NCBI GenBank assembly: GCA_025935435.1
Contig: JAICVH010000106.1
Coordinates: forward strand, 1-7,473
Length of the DNA: 7,473 nt
Direction of reading: 5' to 3'
Origin: Burkholderiales bacterium
Lineage (GTDB): Bacteria; Pseudomonadota; Gammaproteobacteria; Burkholderiales; Casimicrobiaceae
Shown piece after piece: positions 1 through 6,579 of this stretch; the stretch's first letter is position 1, and the number at the start of each line of letters is the position of its first letter. A program made the translations under genes and the position numbers. A model generated the notes under the pieces. That model had not been told where the DNA came from. It did no database searches and was given only the letters and a program-made list of their open reading frames with translations.

Positions 1-2
1 CG

Positions 3-125
3 TTCGACCAGTTCCAGAAGGCGACGAAGCAGGTCGTCGACCTGGCTGATGCGAGCGTGCGCGCTGCCGCCGCAAACGCGACGAAGGTCGGAACGAACAA
101 CGCGAAGACGAGGCGCGCCGCTTAA
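3..125 (+). CDS. Phasin family protein (PHA granule-associated), C-terminal end only
   Basis: The gene enters from the left edge; only the last 40 residues and the TAA stop are present. The readable tail begins FDQFQKATKQVVDLADASVR, continues with an Ala/Asn-rich stretch and ends in a basic TRRAA. This amphipathic, Ala-rich helix with QxATKQ and VxLA spacing is typical of the C-terminus of beta-proteobacterial phasins (Phasin_2 type), small proteins that coat polyhydroxyalkanoate granules and control their size and number. Two PHA biosynthesis genes lie at the other end of the window, which fits, though they are on the other strand and about 5.7 kb away. A hairpin follows the stop directly and a strong terminator lies about 125 bases downstream. 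The call rests on a short tail, so another Ala-rich helical protein cannot be excluded. Confidence 0.72.
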   Translation, partial: FDQFQKATKQVVDLADASVRAAAANATKVGTNNAKTRRAA

Positions 126-133
126 GACGTAAC

Positions 134-149
134 GCCGACCCGTGTCGGC
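134..149 (+). other. Small hairpin just after the phasin stop
   Basis: GCCGAC and GTCGGC form a perfect 6-bp stem with a 4-base loop, 8 bases after the TAA. No T-tract follows, so it is not itself an intrinsic terminator. It could protect the mRNA 3' end or be chance in GC-rich DNA. Confidence 0.3.
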
Positions 150-210
150 TGCTGGGTGTCGGCTTGAAACGATTGCCGGCGTCCCCAGATCGGTGGTGGT
201 GGTGTCTCAC

Positions 211-240
211 TGTATCAATTCTCTCCTCCTGATTGATACA
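211..240. repeat. Perfect 9-bp inverted repeat (TGTATCAAT / ATTGATACA)
   Basis: The left arm is at 211-219 and the right arm at 232-240, separated by a 12-base pyrimidine-rich spacer. The arms are AT-rich in a GC-rich neighbourhood, so they stand out in composition. It lies between the phasin stop and the terminator, in the convergent gap with the Bug receptor gene. It could be an RNA stem-loop in the phasin 3' UTR or a dyad bound by a regulator. No promoter that it could control is evident nearby. Confidence 0.45.
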
Positions 241-249
241 GCCTTCAAA

Positions 250-279
250 CCCCGCGGGCGATGCCCGCGGGGTTTTTTT
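250..279 (+). terminator. Intrinsic terminator of the phasin gene
   Basis: A perfect 10-bp GC-only stem (CCCCGCGGGC / GCCCGCGGGG) with a 3-base GAT loop is followed directly by seven T residues at 273-279. This is a textbook rho-independent terminator for the plus-strand gene. On the minus strand only three T residues follow the stem, so it may also weakly stop transcripts of the convergent Bug receptor gene, whose stop codon is 85 bases away. Confidence 0.92.
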
Positions 280-357
280 ATGCAACGGGCGTCCGCGCGA
301 TGCCGCGAGGTTCTCCGGAACTGGCAGTGAGCGGGCAGTCCAGCAGCGTCGCGCGGG

Positions 358-1371
358 TCATTCCACCTTGCCGACGCGCTGCACCGCTTCAGCGAGCTTC
401 TTTGCATCCGCTTCCCAAAACCGCCGCATCTCCGGTGCGTCCAGGTACTGCACGGGCGTTTCCACGGTTGCGAGTGTGCTGACGAAGCGCGCGTCCGCGG
501 CCGCAATCTTTGCCGCCTCGCGCAAGCGAGCGACGACGGGCTCCGGTGTTCCCGCGGGCGCAAACAAGGCGGACCACTGGAAGAACACGGCGTCGTAACC
601 CGCTTCCGACAGCGTGCGAACGTCAGGCAGCGATGCGAGCCGGTGATCGCCCCATGACGCGAGCACGCGGATCTTGCCGGCCTTGACGTGCTGCAGCACC
701 GTCGACGGCCCCGTGGACAACGCATCGACCTGTCCACCCAACAATGCAATCACCGCCGGCCCACCGCCGGTGAACGGAACGTGCAGGAGCTTGACGTTCG
801 CCTTGTGCGCGAACATCTCCATCGGCATGTGCATCGTGCCGTAGTTTCCCGATGAGCCGTAGGTGATCGCGCCCGGACGCTTGCGCGCGTCGTCGACGAA
901 ATCCTGCAGCGTTTTCCACGGGCTGTCGGCGCGCACTGCGAGCACCGTCGGATCGGCGGTGAGGCGAGCGATCGGCGTGAACTGATCGAGCTGGTAAAGC
1001 GGCGCACGTCCGAGCACCTTGTCCGCTTCGGGCAGGATCGAAATCGACGACAGCGCGAGCAGCAGCGTGTAACCGTCCGGTTTCGCCTTCGCGACGCTGC
1101 CCATGCCGATGCCGCCGCCGGCGCCCGGCTTGTTCTCGATGACGACGGGTGTCTTCAGTTCACGCGATAACGCATCGGCAAACGGACGACCGACGATGTC
1201 GGCGACGCCACCGGGTGGAAACGGCACGATGAGCGTGATCGGCTTCGACGGATACGCGTCCTGTGCGGCCGCCCAGGACGTCAAAATCGATGCGATGAGG
1301 GCGAGAACGGCGGACAGCAGCCGCGGGGCACTGGAACGAACTGGATTGCGCGGCGACTCGAATCGATTCAT
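358..1371 (-). CDS. Bug family (TctC) tripartite tricarboxylate transporter substrate-binding protein
   Basis: This is a periplasmic receptor of 337 residues, the usual length of the Bug/TctC family, which binds small carboxylates or related solutes for tripartite tricarboxylate transporters or for signalling. Residues 1-37 form a Sec signal peptide: a basic start, a hydrophobic core around 18-32, and likely cleavage near WAAAQ. The mature protein opens with the family hallmark YPSKPITLIVPFPPGG (40-55), then VIENKPGAGGGIG (77-89) and KPDGYTLL (97-104). Later come TYGSSGNYG (170-178), VPFTGGGPA (198-206) and the C-terminal FAPAGTP (270-276). The start was moved 29 codons inside the longest frame because the ATG at 1371 follows an AAGGGAAG ribosome site and gives a clean signal peptide. 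No TctA or TctB membrane genes adjoin it, so it is an orphan receptor, which is common in Burkholderiales. It may be cotranscribed with the upstream lipoprotein gene (90-base gap). The ligand cannot be predicted. Confidence 0.93.
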   Translation of the reverse strand: MNRFESPRNPVRSSAPRLLSAVLALIASILTSWAAAQDAYPSKPITLIVPFPPGGVADIVGRPFADALSRELKTPVVIENKPGAGGGIGMGSVAKAKPDGYTLLLALSSISILPEADKVLGRAPLYQLDQFTPIARLTADPTVLAVRADSPWKTLQDFVDDARKRPGAITYGSSGNYGTMHMPMEMFAHKANVKLLHVPFTGGGPAVIALLGGQVDALSTGPSTVLQHVKAGKIRVLASWGDHRLASLPDVRTLSEAGYDAVFFQWSALFAPAGTPEPVVARLREAAKIAAADARFVSTLATVETPVQYLDAPEMRRFWEADAKKLAEAVQRVGKVE

Positions 1372-1375
1372 ATCG

Positions 1376-1383
1376 CTTCCCTT
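1376..1383 (-). promoter_or_regulatory. Ribosome binding site that decides the Bug receptor start
   Basis: Read on the minus strand, AAGGGAAG ends 4 bases before the ATG at 1371. The longer frame start at 1458 would place extra non-signal-like sequence in front of the signal peptide, so this site supports the shorter start. Confidence 0.6.
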
Positions 1384-1461
1384 GAAGTGGTCATTCGCGG
1401 CCGGCGGGCGTGCATGCGAACGATCTCCAACGATCAAAAGCGGTGGCCGCTCGCGCACATC

Positions 1462-1917
1462 CTATCGCCTCGTGGCAGATTTGAGCTCGGATGCGTGGAA
1501 TTCGATGGCGGGACGGTGGCCGGGATTGAGGATGACGGTTTCGTCGCCTTTCAGCAAACCCGCGAAACGATCGCCCGATACGGCGACCGCCTTGCCGGCG
1601 AATCCGGTCCCGAAGGCCTCCTGATCAAATGTCTTTTGGTCCGAGAATACCGGAATGAACGCGCGCTCGTTCTGCTGGAATGAAAGCGCGGCAAGCGTAG
1701 GCGCGTGGGGGTCCGGAATGATGAACAGCGTTCCGCTCATCAACGAACGCGCCAACAGCGGCTTCTTGGCGGGCTCGGCCCGAACCGCTTGCACGAGTTC
1801 CAATATCGACGCGCCGGACGATGCCGGTCGGGAATCAGACGGTGACGGGGCGGTAGGCTGCGCGCAACCGACCAACAGCGCCAAGCTGGCACAGATGGTC
1901 AGCCTGCGAGTTTCCAT
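1462..1917 (-). CDS. Small lipoprotein with SseB N-terminal-like domain
   Basis: The protein has 151 residues from the ATG at 1917. Residues 1-18 form a lipoprotein signal: METRR, a hydrophobic run, and the lipobox LVGC with the lipidated Cys at 18. A low-complexity Pro/Ser linker follows (20-35). The rest (about 38-150) resembles the SseB N-terminal domain (named for a Salmonella type III secretion protein but found in many unrelated housekeeping and hypothetical proteins). Matching parts are GTLFIIPDP (62-70), the FIPVFSDQKTFD segment (87-98) and a terminal VILNPGHRPAIEFHASEL (128-145), which fits the family pattern of Asn-Pro-Gly followed by a final helix. Function is unknown; the residue after Cys18 is Ala, which favours outer-membrane sorting. 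The start is uncertain: no good ribosome site is seen, and ATG at 1941 or 1953 or TTG at 1962 are alternatives in the same frame. No secretion-system genes are nearby, so the domain name should not be read as a virulence role. Confidence 0.72.
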   Translation of the reverse strand: METRRLTICASLALLVGCAQPTAPSPSDSRPASSGASILELVQAVRAEPAKKPLLARSLMSGTLFIIPDPHAPTLAALSFQQNERAFIPVFSDQKTFDQEAFGTGFAGKAVAVSGDRFAGLLKGDETVILNPGHRPAIEFHASELKSATRR

Positions 1918-1983
1918 GGCGATCAAACGCACGAAGCGCATTGACGTAGACATTCGAACCAATGTGGGGCTTGGACAAAGACA

Positions 1984-2012
1984 CCCCCCGCCAAGGTTCG
2001 CTTGGCGAGGGG
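1984..2012 (-). terminator. Probable intrinsic terminator of the GGT-like gene
   Basis: Arms 1984-1995 and 2001-2012 form a 12-position stem around a 5-base loop. In minus-strand RNA all 12 pair, one as a U-G wobble (2008 with 1988); on the plus strand that pair is an A-C mismatch. The minus-strand read-out continues GTGTCTTTGT, a weak U-tract. It lies about 70 bases after the stop of the GGT-like gene and before the lipoprotein gene. Strand and position both suit termination of the former. Confidence 0.62.
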
Positions 2013-2083
2013 CAGTGTAGACGCGCGATGCGTCGCGCCTGCTTCAGCGATTTATCTGCGGTTCGAGCGCATCGCGTCGAACG

Positions 2084-4045
2084 TCAATAGCCGACGGCCG
2101 CACCATCCTTGCGGTGATCCGATCCCGCACGGTAGAAGCCCTTGATCGGTTGCAGCGGGCATTTCGAATTGTGCGCGGCTGCTGCACCGTTGCACGCATT
2201 GCCGGGACCCCCCGTCGCTTGTGGCGCATTGGGGTCGGCCACGAACATGATCGCCTGGAATCCACCGACTGCACCGCCATTCGCGGGCACCACCTTGTGT
2301 CCCATCGCGGCGAGCGGACCTCCGACGATATTGAACAGTTGCGTTTCGAGATCAACTTCATTGTCCACCTGGTCATGGTGAAAACGCGCCATGTCCGTGG
2401 CCGCCTGCACGTTCGCGCCGAGGTCGATGATGTTCACCAGCGTCTGCGCATGGCCTTGGGCCTGCATGTCACCACCCATGAGCCCGATCGTCATCAGAGG
2501 CTTGCCATCCTTCATTACGAAGCCGGATGCCAATGTGTTGTACGGGCGCTTGTGCGGTTCGATCAGGTTGGCACTCGTGGGGTCGAGCGTGAATTGCTGC
2601 GCGCGATTGTGCAGCAGGAAGCCATAGCCAGGCACGGTGATTCCCGAGCCAAAACCGCCCCAGTTGCTATTCACGAAAGCGACCATGTTGCCCCAGCGGT
2701 CCGCCGTCGACATCACGATCGTACCGCCCACGTCAGCCGGGCCGGCTTGCGTTTGCGAAGCCTGCGTCGGGCTGACCCGGCTGCACAGGCTTGCAGCGTA
2801 CGACTTCGAGAGCAGCCTGGTCAGTGGAATCGTCTCGAAATTGGGGTCCGCGTTATAAAACGTAAGGTCGGCGTAGCCCAACTTCTTCGCTTCGATCATC
2901 AGGTGCCAATAGAGCGGGTCCTTGGGCCCAAGACTGGCAAGCGTCTTACCATTCGTCCATTGCGGCACACACACTTCGAGAATGTTGAGGATCTCGAGCG
3001 CGTTCCACGCCTGCGACGGCGGCGGCAACTCCCATACGTCATAGCCGTGGTAGTTCGTCGTGGCGCCTTCCTGCCACTCGCCATGGTAGTTCGCGAGGTC
3101 CTCGAGGGTCATCGTGCCGCCAAGTGCGTTCGACTTGGCCACGATTGCCTGCGCGATCTCTCCTTTGTAGAAAACGTCGCGTCCATAGCGCTGCAACAGC
3201 CGGAACGTCTTCGCCAGGTCGGGATTGCGAAACGCTTGACCGAGCGCCGGTCCGCGCCCGTTGAAAGGCATCCACACCGCCACCGAATCCGGATCTCGCT
3301 GCGTGCAGCAGTTCGCCGGAGACGACGGATCCGGTCCGAGCGCGTTCGGAAGATTGAAGTTCGCGACGCGTTCCTGGATCGGGACGCCGTTCTCCGCGTA
3401 GTCGATGGCGGGCTGAAGCGTTTCCTTGAACGTCAGATTTCCGAACCTCGTCTGCATTTCGTCCCAACCCCAGGCGGCGCCGGGAACCGTCACGGACAGG
3501 ATCCCGCGCGGCATGCCGGAGCCGAACGCGAAGTTGTTGGGATTCCAGAAGTACCCAAGCGAGTTGTAGCGCTGCAGCGTCGCGCCCGTCGGAGCCGTAC
3601 CGCTTGCATTGAGAAAATGCAGTTTCTTTTCGCTTGCGATGTAGATGACGGCGAAGACGTCGGCGCCCACACCGGTGCTGGTCGGCTCGATCAGGTTGAG
3701 AACGGCCGCGGCGCCAACGGCCGCATCGATCGCATTACCGCCCTGCTGCAGGATGCCGAGTCCTGCCTGCGCGGCCAGCGCCTGGCTGGTCGCCACCATG
3801 CCGTTTCGCGCCACCACTTCCGAGCGCGTTTGCCGCGCATACCCGCTTGCGCGGTCACCCGGGGCGGCATCACAGAACGGCGGTTTCGGCGATTCGCTGC
3901 AAGCTCTGATCTGTGCCAGTGCTTGTTGGCCGTACAACGCAGCAATGGTCACAACGAGTGTGGCTGCGCCGCGTCTTATCGCGCGCCACGAATGCGAATG
4001 CTCGGCGCGGCGCGTCGACCGCAAGCCGTCGGTTCTAAGTGTCAT
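2084..4045 (-). CDS. Secreted gamma-glutamyltransferase-family protein (Ntn hydrolase, divergent pocket)
   Basis: This 653-residue protein belongs to the gamma-glutamyltranspeptidase family, which is exported and self-cleaves into two subunits, the small one starting at a catalytic Thr. Residues 1-45 look like a long signal peptide (RAIRRGAA, hydrophobic core, cut near QQALAQ). Family blocks include LAAQAGLGILQQGGNAIDAA (90-109), TGVGADVF (124-131), SVTVPGAAWGW (184-194), YHGEWQE (320-326) and ELPPPSQ (339-345). GGTIVMSTADRWGN (440-453) carries the presumed nucleophile Thr442, followed by FGSGITVPGYGFLL (465-478), KRPYNTLASGF (499-509) and GLMGGDMQAQGHAQ (521-534). Against E. coli GGT the usual pocket residues differ: Arg of AREtAP is Ser148, the SS pair is Asn503-Thr504, and the DD of MDDF is QQ. 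It may therefore act on other amides, like cephalosporin-acylase-type relatives, rather than glutathione. The ATG at 4045 was preferred to the longer frame because AGAGAGGA precedes it by 5 bases. Length exceeds E. coli GGT (about 580). Confidence 0.9.
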   Translation of the reverse strand: MTLRTDGLRSTRRAEHSHSWRAIRRGAATLVVTIAALYGQQALAQIRACSESPKPPFCDAAPGDRASGYARQTRSEVVARNGMVATSQALAAQAGLGILQQGGNAIDAAVGAAAVLNLIEPTSTGVGADVFAVIYIASEKKLHFLNASGTAPTGATLQRYNSLGYFWNPNNFAFGSGMPRGILSVTVPGAAWGWDEMQTRFGNLTFKETLQPAIDYAENGVPIQERVANFNLPNALGPDPSSPANCCTQRDPDSVAVWMPFNGRGPALGQAFRNPDLAKTFRLLQRYGRDVFYKGEIAQAIVAKSNALGGTMTLEDLANYHGEWQEGATTNYHGYDVWELPPPSQAWNALEILNILEVCVPQWTNGKTLASLGPKDPLYWHLMIEAKKLGYADLTFYNADPNFETIPLTRLLSKSYAASLCSRVSPTQASQTQAGPADVGGTIVMSTADRWGNMVAFVNSNWGGFGSGITVPGYGFLLHNRAQQFTLDPTSANLIEPHKRPYNTLASGFVMKDGKPLMTIGLMGGDMQAQGHAQTLVNIIDLGANVQAATDMARFHHDQVDNEVDLETQLFNIVGGPLAAMGHKVVPANGGAVGGFQAIMFVADPNAPQATGGPGNACNGAAAAHNSKCPLQPIKGFYRAGSDHRKDGAAVGY

Positions 4046-4050
4046 GCAAT

Positions 4051-4058
4051 TCCTCTCT
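4051..4058 (-). promoter_or_regulatory. Ribosome binding site that decides the GGT-like start
   Basis: Read on the minus strand, AGAGAGGA stands 5 bases before the ATG at 4045. It supports this start over the in-frame ATG at 4108, which would add 21 residues ahead of the signal peptide. Confidence 0.65.
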
Positions 4059-4343
4059 GGATTGGCGCCGCACCGTGCAGCGGATGGTGCCGAAACTCGT
4101 TCGTGCACCGCGCGAATTTAGGGCGTGCAATGGCACGGCGCTTGTATCGGCTTGCGGAAACTGTCACAAACCTGCGAATACTTCATGCTGCGACGGCCAC
4201 CGGCTGAACATTGAACTGGCATCCAATGTTTACGCCGCCCCGGCAATCGTCGGCCACGGAAATGCGTGCCCACGAGTGTGGGCCGGTCGAGGCTCGACGA
4301 CCGATGCGCTACATACGCGTTACAGGCTCGGATCGCGCAACGC
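4059..4343. other. Gene-free stretch between the cupredoxin and GGT-like genes
   Basis: About 285 bases hold no credible gene on either strand. The part nearer 4060 should contain the promoter of the GGT-like gene, but no confident -35/-10 pair could be picked out. The part nearer 4300 should contain the 3' end of the cupredoxin transcript and carries two adjacent hairpins. Confidence 0.5.
4268..4303. repeat. Two abutting hairpins downstream of the cupredoxin gene
   Basis: GCCCAC-GAGT-GTGGGC (4268-4283) is a perfect 6-bp stem with a tetraloop. It abuts CGGTCG / CGACCG (4284-4289 and 4298-4303) with an 8-base loop. They sit about 40 bases past the cupredoxin stop on the minus strand. No T-tract follows, so they are not standard intrinsic terminators. 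They may stabilise the 3' end of the phaAB-araC-cupredoxin transcript. Confidence 0.4.
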
Positions 4344-4862
4344 TTATTGCTGCGGCTTCACGATGATCGTTCCGACCATTCCGGCTTCGAAATGGCCGTC
4401 GATCAAGCATGCGTAGCTGAATTCGCCTGGCCGATTGAATTTCCACACAACGTTGCGGCTGCGCCCTGGCTGCACGTGAGCGGCGTTCGCGTCGTGATGC
4501 TGCATCGTCGGGGACTTGCGCATGGCCGACGCATGCTCACGCAGGTCGCTCATCCGGCCGATGACCATCTCGTGAACCAGACGTCCCCGGTTGTTCGTTC
4601 GAAAGCGAATGGTTTCGCCGGCCGTCACTTCGATGGCCGCTGGCGTGAAACGCATGTCATCGCTCATGTCGACGACGACCGTGCGCGACACGTTGCGAGC
4701 GCTGCCTGCAATACCGAACGGCGTCTGACCGACCGTAGCAGTCGATGAGCCGCCGTGCGTGTGCGCACGCTCCTCGGCGCCCGCAAGTCCCGTGCAGCAC
4801 GTGAGCAACATCAAGCCGACGATTGACAGCGATGCGTCAACGCGCCGTGTAGCGACGTTCAC
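4344..4862 (-). CDS. Periplasmic cupredoxin (plastocyanin/azurin-like copper protein)
   Basis: A 172-residue exported blue-copper-type protein. From the GTG at 4862, residues 1-29 form a Sec signal peptide (MNVATRR, hydrophobic core, likely cut after GLAGA), then a short His-containing RAHTHGG. The cupredoxin fold covers about 59-172: DMRFTPAAIEVTAGETIRFR (69-88), the first ligand His97 in LVHE, and the ligand loop CLIDGHFEAGM with Cys152, His157 and Met162. This is the full His/Cys/His/Met type 1 copper set. An inserted loop with several Met and His residues (MRKSPTMQHHD, 114-124) may bind extra copper; such loops occur in cupredoxins found near copper-resistance genes. It likely carries electrons or buffers copper in the periplasm. 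The start is uncertain: the frame is open to an ATG at 4949 that would overlap araC by 82 bases, and a TTG at 4871 overlaps the araC stop. Either of the shorter starts suggests translational coupling to araC. Confidence 0.85.
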   Translation of the reverse strand: MNVATRRVDASLSIVGLMLLTCCTGLAGAEERAHTHGGSSTATVGQTPFGIAGSARNVSRTVVVDMSDDMRFTPAAIEVTAGETIRFRTNNRGRLVHEMVIGRMSDLREHASAMRKSPTMQHHDANAAHVQPGRSRNVVWKFNRPGEFSYACLIDGHFEAGMVGTIIVKPQQ

Positions 4863-4867
4863 GCGAT

Positions 4868-5818
4868 TCAAGCAAGCGCTCGAAATTCGCGGGGCGTGAG
4901 CCCTGTCACACGGCTGAACAGCGCAGAGAAATGACTGTGACTCGAACATCCAACGCGACTGGCAATCTCGGTGATCGGGAGGTCGGATTGCTGCAGCAGT
5001 TTCTTGGCGCGTTCCACGCGCCGCTCGAGGACATAACGGTGGGGTGCTACACCCGTCGCTTCGCGAAACGCATGCGCAAAATGGCCCGGACTGAGCGCGA
5101 CGGCATTGGCCATCGTCGCTAGCGTCAGCTGGTTGCAGAGATTCTCGTCGATGTACTCGACGACGCGCCGAAGCTTGTGCGATGACAGCGTGGCACGCGG
5201 CATTTCCGGCATCACGCTCGTCGTATAGCGGCCGAGCAGCCGCAACGCGAGTTCGCAGGTCAGCGTATCGACGTAAAGATGACTGTCCGCGCCCTCGAGT
5301 TCGAGTCCCGCGAGAAGTCGTCGACCGAGGTCCTCGATGAAGGTGTCGCGCGTCGAGAACACCGTCTGTATCTCGAGGCGATCGGCGTCCATCGCAAACT
5401 CGTCGCCCGCCACCGTGCGGACGTATGCAGGCGACAACCGGAGCAGAACGACCAGGCTATGCCCGGATTGCTGCCAACGCGTCGGCGGGCCCTCGGGCGT
5501 GATCGCAATCTCGCCCGGAGTCATCTTGCGGGTGCGCGTCCGGCCGTTGCGCGTCTGATGCAGGTTCACATTGCCCGCGAGATGCACGGCGATCACATGG
5601 TCCAGCGGCTGCACGACCGTATCGAGTTCTTGGAAGCTGTGCAGTTCGAGCGTCAATCCGTTCCATCCACGCGAGCGGCTGCTCAACAATGGATCAGGCA
5701 CCGAGCCGGCAATGACGCGCGTCGCCGGTTGCGGTCGCACGAGATGCAGCGGTCCGCTCGGGAGGAGCGGCGCTGCGACGTCGCTTGCTGCTTCGATCGT
5801 TGGAGCGAGTCCGCGCAT
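4868..5818 (-). CDS. AraC family transcriptional regulator
   Basis: A 316-residue cytoplasmic DNA-binding regulator. The C-terminal 100 residues are a clear AraC/XylS domain. Helix-turn-helix 1 is around 231-252 (LTLATMANAVALSPGHFAHA), followed by the linker helix with RYVLERRVERAKKLL (261-275). Helix-turn-helix 2 is around 281-303 (PITEIASRVGCSSHSHFSAL), ending in the family signature FSRVTGLTPREFRA. The N-terminal part (about 50-200) is a probable ligand-sensing domain; PGEIAITPEGPPTRW (101-115) looks like the cupin strand seen in many AraC proteins. No ligand can be assigned. Its start is 7 bases after the phaB stop, so the two are probably cotranscribed, and the cupredoxin follows within 5 bases. 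The ribosome site is weak, which again fits coupling to phaB. It may control the PHA genes, the cupredoxin, or itself; the sequence does not tell which. Confidence 0.93.
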   Translation of the reverse strand: MRGLAPTIEAASDVAAPLLPSGPLHLVRPQPATRVIAGSVPDPLLSSRSRGWNGLTLELHSFQELDTVVQPLDHVIAVHLAGNVNLHQTRNGRTRTRKMTPGEIAITPEGPPTRWQQSGHSLVVLLRLSPAYVRTVAGDEFAMDADRLEIQTVFSTRDTFIEDLGRRLLAGLELEGADSHLYVDTLTCELALRLLGRYTTSVMPEMPRATLSSHKLRRVVEYIDENLCNQLTLATMANAVALSPGHFAHAFREATGVAPHRYVLERRVERAKKLLQQSDLPITEIASRVGCSSHSHFSALFSRVTGLTPREFRALA

Positions 5819-5825
5819 CCGAGCG

Positions 5826-6572
5826 TCAGAACATGTGTTGCCCGCCGTTGATCGCGATGTTCGCGCCGGTCAGGAATGCGGCTTCATCGCTCGACAGATA
5901 AGCGACCAGACCTGCGACTTCCTCGGGTTTGCCGAGCCGGCCCATCGGAATCTGCGGAATGATCTTGCTGTCGAGTACGTCCTTCGGTATCGCCATCACC
6001 ATCTTCGTGCCGATGTAGCCGGGCGAGATCGTGTTGACGGTGACGCCCTTGCGCGCGACTTCGAGCGCAAGCGCCTTCGTGAACCCGTGCATGCCCGCCT
6101 TGGCGGCCGAGTAGTTCGTCTGTCCAAAGGCGCCTTTCTGGCCGTTCACCGACGAGATGTTGATGATGCGGCCCCAGCCGCGATCGACCATGCCGTCGCA
6201 CACCTGCTTCGTCATGTTGAAGCACGAATCGAGGTTCGTCTGCACGACGGCGTCCCAGTTCGCCTTGTCCATCTTGCGGAACGTCATGTCGCGCGTGATG
6301 CCGGCATTGTTGACCAGCACGTCGATCGGGCCGAGATCTCCGACGACTTGCTTCACGCATGCGGCTGCCGATTCGAAACTTGCAACGTCGCAAGGATAGG
6401 CGCGAAACGAATAGCCCTGCCTTTGCATCGACTCGAGCCATTCCCCCGCCTTCGTGTTGCCCGGCGAATGCGTCGTGACGACGTTGTGACCGAGCGCCGC
6501 GAGCTTGACGCAGATCGCTTCACCAAGCCCACCCATGCCGCCGGTGACGAGTGCAATGCGCGTGTTCGCCAT
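5826..6572 (-). CDS. phaB: Acetoacetyl-CoA reductase PhaB (NADPH-dependent SDR)
   Basis: The enzyme reduces acetoacetyl-CoA to (R)-3-hydroxybutyryl-CoA, the second step of poly-3-hydroxybutyrate synthesis in the cytoplasm. At 248 residues it matches the usual PhaB length (about 246). It is a short-chain dehydrogenase: the dinucleotide-binding TGGMGGLG lies at 10-17, VNNAGITRD at 87-95, and the PhaB-typical WGRIINISSVNGQKGAFGQT at 133-152. The catalytic set is Asn113, Ser141, Tyr154 and Lys158 (YSAAK), then NTISPGYIGTKMV (180-192) and a C-terminal INGGQHMF. The ITRDMTFRKM and SVNGQKG segments separate it from the fatty-acid reductase FabG. A strong GGAGGA site lies 7 bases before the ATG. It follows phaA by 54 bases and precedes araC by 7, so all are likely one transcript. 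Confidence 0.96.
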   Translation of the reverse strand: MANTRIALVTGGMGGLGEAICVKLAALGHNVVTTHSPGNTKAGEWLESMQRQGYSFRAYPCDVASFESAAACVKQVVGDLGPIDVLVNNAGITRDMTFRKMDKANWDAVVQTNLDSCFNMTKQVCDGMVDRGWGRIINISSVNGQKGAFGQTNYSAAKAGMHGFTKALALEVARKGVTVNTISPGYIGTKMVMAIPKDVLDSKIIPQIPMGRLGKPEEVAGLVAYLSSDEAAFLTGANIAINGGQHMF

Positions 6573-6579
6573 GATCGTG

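Noticed and set aside
211..240. AGGAGG ribosome-site-like string on the minus strand
   Set aside because: The TTG at a suitable distance opens a frame that stops after three codons, and the next GTG is too far away and gives a His/Arg-rich frame without similarity.
207..749. Minus-strand 180-codon frame and plus-strand frames inside the Bug receptor gene
   Set aside because: All are Arg/Ser/Cys-rich shadow frames of the Bug receptor coding region.
1419..1435. Direct repeat AACGATC spaced by 10 bases between the lipoprotein and Bug genes
   Set aside because: Seven bases is short and no known regulator motif is recognised; kept only as a note because the 10-base period matches one helical turn.
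2114..4207. A 697-codon open frame on the plus strand covering nearly the whole GGT-like gene
   Set aside because: It is antisense to a gene with clear family motifs, is extremely Arg/His-rich with no recognisable domain, and is the usual mirror frame produced by GC-rich codon use.
4039..4416. Plus-strand frame with a CxxCH-like haem motif (CGNCH at 4153-4167)
   Set aside because: It spans the GGT start, a gene-free gap and the cupredoxin end, has no signal peptide, and the rest does not resemble a cytochrome c. The motif is best taken as chance.
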